Assembly (NCBI GenBank): GCA_012522445.1
Contig: JAAYKL010000005.1
Span: forward strand, 1-38,519
DNA from: Myxococcales bacterium
GTDB taxonomy: Bacteria > Myxococcota_A > Polyangia > JAAYKL01
DNA: 38,519 bases
Reading direction: 5' to 3'
Every line of letters begins with the position of its first letter. The first letter of the stretch is position 1. The translations under genes were made by a program, and so were the position numbers. Under the pieces are notes generated by a model, which searched no databases, was not told where the DNA came from, and was given only the letters and a program-made list of their open reading frames with translations. Of the stretch, positions 24,260-32,086 are shown piece by piece.

Positions 24260-25002
24260 TGGGGATGCCGCGCACGCTTCGCTTCGGCTTCATTGCCCTG
24301 TTGTGGTTTTCGTTTTCGGCCTGCCGCGCCCAAGAGCCCGCCCAGGCGCCACCGCCCGCACCGCCAGATCTCTCCGCCTTGGTGGTGCAAGCCCAACCCT
24401 TGCCCCCGCTGCCCGACGAGACCGCAGACGAAGCCGAACTCTCGCCGTTGGCGCGCGGCGAGCACTGCGCGTTTGGCGTCTGCATGCCCGCGGGGATGAT
24501 CCCCACTGCGGGGCCCACGTCGGACATCTACCGCTTTGAGGGCTCGCACGGTACGGCGCTGGTTCGTCTGCACATCGAAGAGCAACTGCGCCAGGGCTAC
24601 CAGTTGTCGCGCTCTGCGGTATCGCGGGCCTACTTCATCTCCCAGGCCTTGCCCCAAACGACTTGTTGCGGCGCCGAGACTTTGGCGACGGGCGACACCC
24701 TGTCGCTGCGCGTCTTCGATGGCTCCCTTGGCGGTGCAGCCGTCGATATATGGGTGGTCTCCGCGCCACCGACACCGCAGCCCAGCGCCGCTGAAAATAG
24801 CGGGCTCCACGCATCGCCAATGGGGCGGGCGCAACACCCGGCGGCATCCCTGCAGGTGCCACCTCGCTCAGCGCCTCCCAAGCGGCTTGTCTCTCCTCAC
24901 GAGCGCCGTCGTTCCTTGCTCGATGTCACCGAAAAAATGGCGCGCGGCAAGGCGCTCTCCGAGTCGGATCAGCACAGCCCTTTTTTCACCGAAGAACGCT
25001 GA
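24259..25002 (+). CDS. Predicted lipoprotein at the end of the pilus operon
   Basis: 247 residues. The ATG at 24259 overlaps the TGA of the PilY1 gene (TGATG), with GGAG upstream; ATG 24265 is also possible. The signal peptide (FGFIALLWFSFSAC) ends in a lipobox with Arg at +2. A Pro/Ala-rich linker leads to a domain of about 110 residues with cysteines in HCAFGVCMP and TTCCGAE. The last 80 residues are basic and probably disordered. I recognise no family. Translational coupling to pilY1 suggests it helps the pilus, for example as an outer-membrane partner of PilY1 or the secretin. That is inference from position only. Confidence 0.75.
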   Translation: MGMPRTLRFGFIALLWFSFSACRAQEPAQAPPPAPPDLSALVVQAQPLPPLPDETADEAELSPLARGEHCAFGVCMPAGMIPTAGPTSDIYRFEGSHGTALVRLHIEEQLRQGYQLSRSAVSRAYFISQALPQTTCCGAETLATGDTLSLRVFDGSLGGAAVDIWVVSAPPTPQPSAAENSGLHASPMGRAQHPAASLQVPPRSAPPKRLVSPHERRRSLLDVTEKMARGKALSESDQHSPFFTEER

Positions 25003-25045
25003 AAACTCTTTTTGGCCGACGCCTTGTTTGCATGCGCTCTAGGCG

Positions 25046-25855
25046 CTAGGGCGCTGATGTGCAGGTCCCGGCCGGGGCGAGCCACTGCGCCGCTACGCCG
25101 TCGATGTCGGGGCCGTTGGACATTGGATCTTTGGGGAAGGGCTGGCCCGTGTCTGGGTTGGTGAGGGCCGAAGCGGGGATGAGGCGCAGGTAGCGAAACC
25201 CGTGGCGGCGGATCTCGGTGCCCAGGGCGCCGTCATCGGGCAGGTCGTCGAGATCGAAGGCGTCTCCCCCAGCCAAGTCGGCATCAAAGGGATCGACGCG
25301 ATGCGTGTCGGCGTTAAAGAGGACGGGTTGGACGCCGGCAAAGCCCTGCCAGTGGGAAGGGTCATCGCTGTACAGGGTCTCGTCGGGCGCGGTGTAGTCG
25401 TGGGGAAAGACGATGAAGTTTTCGCCGTCGTTGGAGAGGGCCACTGCGGCTTGTTCCATGAAGTGTTGCTGCGCGTCGCCAATGCGAAAGGCGTTTTCAA
25501 AAATGACAAAATCAACGCCTGCGCCATTGCAGACGCTGCGCTCTGACCACGACAACGTCAGGGGTTCGCGGTGTCCCATGGTAAAGACATCGTCGGCGTT
25601 TCCCGCGCGTTCTCCAGCACCGTGGACGCCATCGGTGGCGAATTGCGGATCGCCGTAACGACCGTCGTTGGCGCCGGGCGCTGCGATGACGATGTCGGCA
25701 AAGCGTGCGTCCTGGTGCGCGGTGCTGTCATCTGCTTGGCATGCGATGGCGCCCCAGGCGGTGATTGCTGCTAGCGCGATGCTGTACAGGAGCCGCGCAG
25801 ATGTGCGGGGTGTCATGGCAGGCGTGGGGTTGGAAAGCGCGATGACGGGTACCAT
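25046..25855 (-). CDS. Predicted lipoprotein, LIC_13355-like
   Basis: 269 residues. The hydrophobic stretch YSIALAAITAWGAIAC looks like a lipoprotein signal ending at a Cys. The mature part has ADDVFTMGHREPLTLSW, GAGVDFVIFENAF and VALSNDGENFIVFP. I associate these with surface proteins found in Leptospira and Planctomycetes (LIC_13355-type, from memory); function unknown. An acidic segment (DADLAGGDAFDLDDLPDD) may bind calcium. ATG 25855 is one base after the truA stop; ATG 25816 gives a neater signal peptide, and neither has a clear binding site. It is the last gene of a four-gene minus-strand operon and convergent with the pilus operon. Confidence 0.72.
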   Translation of the reverse strand: MVPVIALSNPTPAMTPRTSARLLYSIALAAITAWGAIACQADDSTAHQDARFADIVIAAPGANDGRYGDPQFATDGVHGAGERAGNADDVFTMGHREPLTLSWSERSVCNGAGVDFVIFENAFRIGDAQQHFMEQAAVALSNDGENFIVFPHDYTAPDETLYSDDPSHWQGFAGVQPVLFNADTHRVDPFDADLAGGDAFDLDDLPDDGALGTEIRRHGFRYLRLIPASALTNPDTGQPFPKDPMSNGPDIDGVAAQWLAPAGTCTSAP

Positions 25856-25856
25856 G

Positions 25857-26594
25857 TTAAAAGAATATCTCCATCAATGTGAGGCCGTGGGGCGGTGCGG
25901 TGCGGCCTGCCCAGTGTCGTTCTGTCGTTTGCAAGGCGCGGCGCACCTCGTCAAGGCTGCGCCTCCCGGTGCCGATCTCCACTAGGGTGCCGGCGATAAT
26001 GCGCACCATGTACTTGAGAAAGCTGTCGCCGTACACGTGCATCTCCAGTAGGTCGTCGCGGGCGCGCGTGAGGTGAATGGCGGTGAGCGTGCGGACGGTG
26101 TTGTCGCGGTGGCAATCGGCGGCGCGGAAGGCGGCAAAGTCGTGGGTGCCCTGGAGCAGGTCGGCGGCGTCGCGCATGGCGCCGTCGTCGAGGGCGGAAA
26201 ATACGTGCCAGGAAGTGCACGCCAACAGGGGAGAGGGGGCGCTGCGATTGAGCACGCGGTAGCGGTAGTGCTTGCCCGTGGCGGCAAAGCGGGGCTGAAA
26301 ATCCGCGGGCACTTCGCGGGCGTCGATCACGGCGATGTCCGGGCGCAACAGGGCGGAGAGGCTGCGGATGAGGCGGTGCGTCGGAACGGGGTGTTCGGTG
26401 TCGAAGATCGCCACCTGTCCCAGGGCGTGCACCCCCTTGTCTGTGCGGGAGGCGCCCATTGCCTTCGCCGGTTCGCGCAGCAAGACGCCCAGGGCGTTCT
26501 CCAGTTCGCCTTGCACCGTGCGCAGGCCTTCTTGCGATTGCCAGCCCGAGAAACGCGTCCCGTCATACTCCAGGGTCAGCGCGTAACGCGGCAT
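25857..26594 (-). CDS. truA: tRNA pseudouridine(38-40) synthase TruA
   Basis: 245 residues. TruA converts uridines 38-40 in the anticodon stem-loop of tRNAs to pseudouridine. Family marks are the N-terminal LEYDGTRFSGWQSQ, the catalytic Asp in GASRTDKGVHALGQ, the KHYRYRVLN segment, GTHDFAAF and FLKYMVRIIAGTLVEIG. It starts one base after the stop of the barrel gene and ends one base before the next start. This housekeeping enzyme is therefore embedded in an operon of envelope proteins, probably only for shared expression. Confidence 0.96.
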   Translation of the reverse strand: MPRYALTLEYDGTRFSGWQSQEGLRTVQGELENALGVLLREPAKAMGASRTDKGVHALGQVAIFDTEHPVPTHRLIRSLSALLRPDIAVIDAREVPADFQPRFAATGKHYRYRVLNRSAPSPLLACTSWHVFSALDDGAMRDAADLLQGTHDFAAFRAADCHRDNTVRTLTAIHLTRARDDLLEMHVYGDSFLKYMVRIIAGTLVEIGTGRRSLDEVRRALQTTERHWAGRTAPPHGLTLMEIFF

Positions 26595-26595
26595 A

Positions 26596-27324
26596 TTAAA
26601 ATTCGAGGCAAAGTCCGATGGCGAAGGTGCCGCGGCGGCCGATGTTGGTGGGCGATAGATGCAGGTGCCCCGCAGCGCCGAAGTTTTCGACCTGCGCGTA
26701 GATGTATTCGAAGAAAATGTAGCTGTGGTTGATGCCGAATTCGTTGTCGAACGTGCGCGCGGACATGGGGTCGGTCCAGTCGAGTTGCACGGCGATGCCC
26801 GCGCTGAATTGCCAGCCCATGGTGCCCCCGGATGAATCGGTGCTGTCGTTGAGTCGCGTCCACCACGGGTACCAGTTCAGGCCGATTTTGAAAAAAGGCG
26901 ACAGGGGAATTTGGGTTTTGTCCGGCAGCACGTCGAGGCGAAACACCGCCAGCAAGGCCAGGGGGATGGTGTTGATCGAAACGCTGTCTGCGGTTTCGGC
27001 GCCGTCGGTGTCGGGGGCGTCGCCATCGATGCGCGCGCTTCCTTTTTCGCGCATGTAGCCCACGGTGCCGCCCAGGGCAAAGCTCATGATTTCGGGGATG
27101 CGGGCGAACTGCCAATCCAGCTCTAAAGTGGTGTTGAACATGGTGCGGTTGCCAAAGAAATCGCTGTAAGTGCCTTCGGAGCCGGGCATGTCGTCGGCGT
27201 TGGGACGCCAGGGACCGAATTTGACCTCGAAGGCGCCCCATCGGGGCGATGCCACATAGGCCTCAGCGACGCAGGGCAGCAGCAAGGCCGCGACGAGCAA
27301 GGGAAGAAAGACCAAGCGTTTCAT
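26596..27324 (-). CDS. Outer-membrane beta-barrel protein, MXAN_2562-like
   Basis: 242 residues from ATG 27324, which has AGGAGA upstream. A signal peptide (VFLPLLVAALLLPCVAEA) precedes alternating amphipathic strands, and the protein ends LCLEF with the C-terminal Phe typical of BamA-inserted barrels. The SPRWGAFEVKFGPWRPNAD start and the SPFFKIGLNWYPWW segment resemble the MXAN_2562-type barrels of Myxococcota, as I recall them. Ligand or cargo is unknown. It overlaps the upstream CFI-box gene by four bases (ATGA). A similar barrel/surface-protein pairing exists in Myxococcus, which suggests the two act together. Confidence 0.82.
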   Translation of the reverse strand: MKRLVFLPLLVAALLLPCVAEAYVASPRWGAFEVKFGPWRPNADDMPGSEGTYSDFFGNRTMFNTTLELDWQFARIPEIMSFALGGTVGYMREKGSARIDGDAPDTDGAETADSVSINTIPLALLAVFRLDVLPDKTQIPLSPFFKIGLNWYPWWTRLNDSTDSSGGTMGWQFSAGIAVQLDWTDPMSARTFDNEFGINHSYIFFEYIYAQVENFGAAGHLHLSPTNIGRRGTFAIGLCLEF

Positions 27325-28784
27325 CGATTTCTCCTGATGCGAGTTGGAATGCGAAATCCGAACCAGAGCCCCGCGACAAGGCTGAGCCAAGCGGCCAGCA
27401 AGACGCGGAGCAAGCCGACGTCCATGAGCAGGTCGGCGGTAGCGGCACTTAAGGTAAGGGCGCGGCGGGCGCATTGTTGTGTGTTGTCATTTTGGCGCAG
27501 CAGGGCACCGGCCAAGGTGGGGCCGACGGCGTAGTAGGCGGCGATGAGGGTAGCGCCTCCGGGCATCGGCGCGAGGAAGTGATCGCGGAAGCGGCGCAAG
27601 GTGCGCACGGTGGGATGGTGATACGAGGCAAATGCCGCGGTGGCGATGAAGCAATAACCGCCATCCAGGGCGCCCTCGTAGGCGTCGCCGAGGCCGCTGG
27701 TGGCCTGGGGAACAGCGCAGTGGACTTCGGAGATGCGGGAGGGGTTTCCCGAGGCGTCCAGGGCGACGACGGCTACGTTGTAGGCGCGACCGTTGGTGAG
27801 ACCGCTGATGCGCAGGTGTCGCAGAGAAGAAGTGCCGGGGCTCAGGGCCACGCTGGTGCCCGAGAGCTGCGCTGGGTCGATGGCGTCGCCGTGTTGAAAT
27901 CCACCGGAGACGGGACAAGCCGTGGCGCCGGCATCGGTTGTCGTATCGGTGTCTTCGGTGTCGCCAGTTGCGAGATCGGCTTCGATGTCGGCGGCGGTGA
28001 TGATGCGGGCGCGGGTGTCGCCTGTTTCGCTTTCAGCGGACCCGTCGTCTGTTTCTTCGCTGTCGCCTTCTTGGGTGTCTGTATCGTCGCTGTCCAGGAG
28101 CGCGGCTTCGGTGTCGGGGGTGGCCATGGGGCCGTCTTCAGGACTCCAGTAAATCGCGGCAAAGCCCGCTACGTCGGCGTCTTTGATCGCGGCCCAGGAG
28201 AGCTCGATGTTTTTGTCGCCGATGCGGGCCGTGATTTCTCGGGGCGCGGCGGCTGGACCCGCGACATCGAGGCCAACGCTCATCAGGCGCGCCATGAGAT
28301 CGCCGGCAGATTCATCGTAGGCGAGATCATTGTCGAGTTGGGCGAGCCAAAGGTCTTGGATTTTCCCGTCGTGGCAATCGGTTTGGGGAAAGAGCTGCTG
28401 CAGGTGGACGTCTTTCCAGACCCAGCCCGCGTGGGCGCTGGATTGGCTGCGAACGATGTGGCAGCTCTGAAAATTGGTGTCGCAGTTGCGGCCGACGAGG
28501 AGGTAGGTGTGGCGCGCGCTGCCCACGGCGTCTTCGAGCAGCTCGACTCTGAAGGTGAGGCGCACGTTGTCGACGCAGTCGCGCTGGTTGAACTTTTGGA
28601 TGTCTTTGGAGCGCACCTTCCAGGCGTTGTCCTCGCGCCCGGTGAGGGTGAGTTCGGACCACTTGTACGCAAACAAATCGTTGTCGGTATCGAAGATATC
28701 GAAAATATCGGCCTGCGAGGGCAGGGGGATGGCAGTGCAGAGCAGGGCCGTGAACAATATGTAGCGGACGGTGTTCCGGGTCAT
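27321..28784 (-). CDS. Surface protein with Fn3-like domain and CFI-box C-terminal anchor
   Basis: 487 residues from ATG 28784 (GAGGAA upstream). A signal peptide of about 25 residues leads to a Cys-containing domain (26-170). A fibronectin-III-like domain (about 179-356: IELSWAAIKDADVAGFAAIYW and LRISGLTNGRAYNVAVVALD) is interrupted by an Asp/Thr/Ser/Glu-rich insertion (about 220-290). At 378-385 is the CFIATAAF box, then LRRFRDHFLAPM, a hydrophobic segment near the end (VLLAAWLSLVAGLWFGF) and a basic tail. This arrangement (CFI box, span, Arg-rich end) fits a C-terminal sorting or anchoring module. The neighbouring MXAN_2562-like barrel suggests it corresponds to Myxococcus MXAN_2561-type anchored proteins. 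Confidence 0.78.
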   Translation of the reverse strand: MTRNTVRYILFTALLCTAIPLPSQADIFDIFDTDNDLFAYKWSELTLTGREDNAWKVRSKDIQKFNQRDCVDNVRLTFRVELLEDAVGSARHTYLLVGRNCDTNFQSCHIVRSQSSAHAGWVWKDVHLQQLFPQTDCHDGKIQDLWLAQLDNDLAYDESAGDLMARLMSVGLDVAGPAAAPREITARIGDKNIELSWAAIKDADVAGFAAIYWSPEDGPMATPDTEAALLDSDDTDTQEGDSEETDDGSAESETGDTRARIITAADIEADLATGDTEDTDTTTDAGATACPVSGGFQHGDAIDPAQLSGTSVALSPGTSSLRHLRISGLTNGRAYNVAVVALDASGNPSRISEVHCAVPQATSGLGDAYEGALDGGYCFIATAAFASYHHPTVRTLRRFRDHFLAPMPGGATLIAAYYAVGPTLAGALLRQNDNTQQCARRALTLSAATADLLMDVGLLRVLLAAWLSLVAGLWFGFRIPTRIRRNR

Positions 28785-28961
28785 GGCGTTCCTCGATGAT
28801 CTCGTGCAAGCAAGATTCGCACCAGCATCGCATTGGCGTTGTATCATTAGAAGTTGCCCACCTTCAAGCAAAGCGATTTTTGACAAAATGTCTGCGGAAG
28901 ACACATTGCGTTGCCAGGATGTCGGTGAGACCGGTGCATGGATGTGGCCGCGGTGGGGCGG

Positions 28962-30383
28962 TTAGTAGCGGTAGTGCTCGGGTTTGTAGGGGCCGTCCAC
29001 CGAGACGCCGATGTAGGCCGCTTGTTCGGGGGTGAGGCGGGTGAGCTTGACGCCGAGCTTGGCCAGGTGAAGGCGCGCCACCTCTTCGTCGAGGTGCTTG
29101 GGCAGCATGTAGACACCGATGGCGGGGCGCTCTTCGGCGAGGGCGATTTGCGCCAGGGTTTGGTTGCTGAACGAAGTGGACATGACAAAGCTGGGGTGTC
29201 CGGTGGCGCAACCGAGGTTCACGAGGCGTCCCTCGGCCAGTACGAAAATCTCATGGCCTTCTTGGAAACGCCATTTGTGCACCTGGGGTTTGATCTCGAT
29301 GCGCTCCACGCCGGGCCAGGTGGCCAGGCGGTCCATTTGTATTTCGTTGTCGAAGTGACCGATGTTGCACACGATGGACTGGTCTTGCATGGCAGCCATG
29401 TGCTCCGCGGTGATCACGTCGCGGTTGCCCGTGGTGGTGACGAAGATGTTGCCTTCGTGGAGGGTGTCTTCGAGGGGGCACACCTGGTAGCCCTCCATGG
29501 CGGCCTGCAGGGCGCAGATGGGGTCGATTTCGGTGACGATGACCCGGGCGCCGAAACCGCGCATGGACTGGGCGCATCCCTTGCCCACATCGCCGTAGCC
29601 GCAGATCACGACGGTTTTGCCCGCGACCATGACGTCGGTGGCGCGCTTGATGCCGTCGGCCAAGGATTCGCGGCAGCCGTACAGGTTGTCGAACTTGGAC
29701 TTGGTGACCGAATCGTTGACGTTGTAGGCCGGAAACAGGAGCTTGCCCTGCTCGAGCATGGCGTACAAGCGGTGGACGCCGGTGGTGGTCTCCTCGGAGA
29801 CGCCGATGATTTCTGCGGCGATTTTGTGCCACTTCTTTGGGTCTTCTTTGATGACGCGCTGGAGCAGCTCTTCGACGATGCGCTCCTCTTGTACAGTGGT
29901 GGTGATGGGGGGGAGCTTGCCGGTTTTTTCGTATTCTTCTTCGAGTGCGTAGCCCTTGTGAATGAGCAGGGTGGCGTCGCCGCCGTCATCGACGATGAGG
30001 GTGGGGCCTTTTCCGTCGGGGAAGCTGAGGGCCTCCAGGGTGCACCACCAGTACTCTTCGAGGGTCTCGCCCTTCCAGGCAAAGACGGGGATGTCTTGCT
30101 GCGCGATGGCCGCGGCGGCGTGGTCTTGGGTTGAGAAGATGTTGCAGCTCGCCCAGCGCACGTCGGCGCCTAGGTCTTGCAGGGTTTCGATGAGCACAGC
30201 GGTCTGCACGGTCATGTGCAAGGAGCCGGTGACGCGCTGGCCTTTCAGGGGCTTGGTGGGGCCGTATTTTTCGCGGATGGCCATGAGGCCGGGCATTTCT
30301 TTTTCGGCGATTTCGATTTCGCGGCGGCCAAAGGCGGCCAGGGAGATGTCGGCAATTTTATAGTCACAGCGGGTGCAGGTCAT
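28962..30383 (-). CDS. ahcY: Adenosylhomocysteinase (S-adenosylhomocysteine hydrolase)
   Basis: 473 residues. The enzyme splits S-adenosylhomocysteine to adenosine and homocysteine, removing the inhibitor left by methyltransferases. Typical segments are [31 protein letters not shown], the catalytic [13 protein letters not shown], the NAD-binding [21 protein letters not shown], and the C-terminal KPEHYRY that reaches the partner's NAD site. It has the longer form with the roughly 40-residue insertion ([12 protein letters not shown] region) common in bacteria. ATG 30383 has AAAGGAA upstream; ATG 30404 is less likely. It stands alone, divergent from rrf2-cysE, so homocysteine and cysteine metabolism genes share a control region. 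No SAH riboswitch is seen. Confidence 0.97.
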   Translation of the reverse strand: MTCTRCDYKIADISLAAFGRREIEIAEKEMPGLMAIREKYGPTKPLKGQRVTGSLHMTVQTAVLIETLQDLGADVRWASCNIFSTQDHAAAAIAQQDIPVFAWKGETLEEYWWCTLEALSFPDGKGPTLIVDDGGDATLLIHKGYALEEEYEKTGKLPPITTTVQEERIVEELLQRVIKEDPKKWHKIAAEIIGVSEETTTGVHRLYAMLEQGKLLFPAYNVNDSVTKSKFDNLYGCRESLADGIKRATDVMVAGKTVVICGYGDVGKGCAQSMRGFGARVIVTEIDPICALQAAMEGYQVCPLEDTLHEGNIFVTTTGNRDVITAEHMAAMQDQSIVCNIGHFDNEIQMDRLATWPGVERIEIKPQVHKWRFQEGHEIFVLAEGRLVNLGCATGHPSFVMSTSFSNQTLAQIALAEERPAIGVYMLPKHLDEEVARLHLAKLGVKLTRLTPEQAAYIGVSVDGPYKPEHYRY

Positions 30384-30590
30384 GCGCTCGTTTCCTTTCT
30401 TCATTTCTGTTGCGATAGCGTCGCCCCTTCGGCGTCGCCTTTAGGATGGCAACATTGATGCAAAACCGTTGGGCGTCAACGAAAATCCTGTCGGCATTGG
30501 CACAACGCGCTGCGCGGTTTTGGGTGGCAGAGGGGGAAAGTCTCACCGAAGAAGGCCCGCGGTGCGATAAATGTCTATGCAGCCTAAGGA

Positions 30591-30606
30591 CTTTCGCATA
30601 TGAAAG
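30591..30606. promoter_or_regulatory. Imperfect palindrome before rrf2, possible operator
   Basis: CTTTCGCATATGAAAG has five-base inverted arms (CTTTC/GAAAG) around a six-base centre and ends 24 bases before the rrf2 ATG. Rrf2-type regulators often repress their own gene through such dyads, so this is a candidate site. It does not match a specific known consensus. Confidence 0.3.
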
Positions 30607-30630
30607 AATGCAGCAAAATGGAGCAACGGC

Positions 30631-31083
30631 ATGTTTAAATTGTCTACCCGAAGCCGCTATGGCATCCGCGCCATGATAGAACTCGCAACCGCCAAAGACG
30701 CGCAGCCCCTTGAGATGAGCGCCATCGCACAGCGGCAACGCCTGTCGCGCAAATACCTTCACGCATTGCTCGTCGCGCTAAAAGACGCGGGATTGACCGA
30801 GTCGGTGCGCGGTGTAAACGGCGGCTATCGCCTCACCCGCAGTCCCGAGCAAATCGGCGTCAAAGAGATTTTGGAGGCCCTGGAAGGACCGGTGGCGGTG
30901 GTCGACTGCTCGCACGGAGAAGCCCCTTGTGCGCACGAGGCCGAGTGCGGGGCCGCGCCGTTGTGGCAGCACTTAAATAGCGCCATCGAAGAAGTGCTAC
31001 AGGGCATCTCGCTCGCCGATCTGCTGCAGCGAAAACCACTGCGCGTTCACATTGAGCGCACCACCGAAGAAGAGCCGCCATGA
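30631..31083 (+). CDS. Rrf2-family regulator with three cysteines
   Basis: 150 residues. The N-terminal winged helix (LSTRSRYGIRAMIELA, LSRKYLHALLVALKDAGL, VRGVNGGYRLTR) is the Rrf2/IscR/CymR fold. After the dimerisation helix come Cys93, Cys100 and Cys106. IscR ligates a 2Fe-2S cluster with three similarly placed cysteines (spacings 5 and 5; here 6 and 5), whereas Bacillus CymR lacks them. It may sense iron-sulfur status, oxidants or nitric oxide. It overlaps cysE by four bases (ATGA), which points to control of cysteine synthesis. GGAG lies eight bases before ATG 30631. A palindrome at 30591-30606 may be its own operator. Confidence 0.9.
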   Translation: MFKLSTRSRYGIRAMIELATAKDAQPLEMSAIAQRQRLSRKYLHALLVALKDAGLTESVRGVNGGYRLTRSPEQIGVKEILEALEGPVAVVDCSHGEAPCAHEAECGAAPLWQHLNSAIEEVLQGISLADLLQRKPLRVHIERTTEEEPP

Positions 31084-32057
31084 GCCAATCCAATCGACAA
31101 AACCCAATCGACACCCTCACCACCAACCCCGTCGGCACCAACGCGATTGACGGCGCGAACAACGTCTTGGGATCGGTGGTCGATCAACTGGTCACCCATC
31201 ACTGTTGCCGCGTCGCCAAGCACGGACAAATCGAGCTGCCGTCGAAAAAAATCATTTCGAATATCATTGAGGATCTGCGCTGCGGATTGTTCCCCGGCTA
31301 CTTCGGCGTCTCCGACATGACCGTCGACAGCATGCGCTTTCACGTTGGCGCCACCCTCGATCGCGCCATCATCGCCCTCGAGGAGCAAATCCGACGCGGC
31401 CTACACTTCACCTGCACGCGCGAAAACGAAGAGACCTGCTTGCGCTGCCGGCTGGAGGCCTCTGATCTCGCCCATCAATTTTTGCTGCGCTTGCCCGAAA
31501 TCAAGCATTATCTCGACACGGACGTGGCCGCTGTGTGCCAGGGCGACCCCGCGGTGACGGGGCCGGACGAGGCCATCTTCTGCTATCCGGGCATCCTCGC
31601 CATCACCAACTACCGCATCGCCCACGCGCTGCACCAACTCGAGGTGCCCCTCATCCCGCGCATCATCACGGAGCTGGCCCACAGCCTCACGGGCATCGAC
31701 ATTCACCCCGGCGCCGCCATCGGCGAGTCGTTTTTCATCGACCACGGCACCGGCGTCGTGGTGGGCGAGACCTGCATCATCGGCAATCACGTGACGATTT
31801 ACCAAGGGGTGACCCTGGGGGCGCGCTCGATTCCGTTTGATGAAGACGGCAATCCCATCAAGGGCGTGCGGCGTCACCCCATCGTCGAGGACAACGTGGT
31901 GATCTACTCGGGCGCCACGGTGCTGGGGCGCATTACAGTGGGGCAGGGCTCCATCATCGGGGGCAACGTGTGGTTGACGCGCAGCGTGCCCCAGGGGAGC
32001 CGCATTACGCAGGCGCAGCTCCGCAGCGAAATGTTTGCGCACGGCGCCGGTATTTGA
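31080..32057 (+). CDS. cysE: Serine O-acetyltransferase (EpsC/CysE type)
   Basis: 325 residues. It transfers acetyl from acetyl-CoA to L-serine to give O-acetylserine, the precursor of cysteine. The N-terminal helical domain (about 1-190) is of the longer EpsC type. The left-handed beta-helix carries the catalytic His regions TGIDIHPGA and FIDHGTGVVVGET, then YQGVTLGA and the hexapeptide turns (VIYSGATVLGRITVGQGSIIGGN). The N-terminal domain has extra cysteines (CTRENEETCLRC) that could bind metal. The start overlaps the Rrf2 gene's stop, so both are co-translated. No cysK is visible in the window. Confidence 0.93.
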   Translation: MSQSNRQNPIDTLTTNPVGTNAIDGANNVLGSVVDQLVTHHCCRVAKHGQIELPSKKIISNIIEDLRCGLFPGYFGVSDMTVDSMRFHVGATLDRAIIALEEQIRRGLHFTCTRENEETCLRCRLEASDLAHQFLLRLPEIKHYLDTDVAAVCQGDPAVTGPDEAIFCYPGILAITNYRIAHALHQLEVPLIPRIITELAHSLTGIDIHPGAAIGESFFIDHGTGVVVGETCIIGNHVTIYQGVTLGARSIPFDEDGNPIKGVRRHPIVEDNVVIYSGATVLGRITVGQGSIIGGNVWLTRSVPQGSRITQAQLRSEMFAHGAGI

Positions 32058-32086
32058 AGCGACACTGTTGCTTGGGAGGGTTTGAC

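Noticed and set aside
27474..28799. Long plus-strand frame of 441 residues opposite the CFI-box gene
   Set aside because: It is a mirror of the minus-strand gene: Gly/Val-rich, no binding site, no recognisable motif.
30497..30515. Second sigma-54 promoter (TGGCAC near ahcY/rrf2)
   Set aside because: The GG and GC elements are 11 rather than 10 bases apart and the TTGC part is missing.
30384..30520. SAH riboswitch upstream of ahcY
   Set aside because: The conserved core of the motif is not present; only a small GC hairpin and two GCGTCGCC direct repeats are seen.
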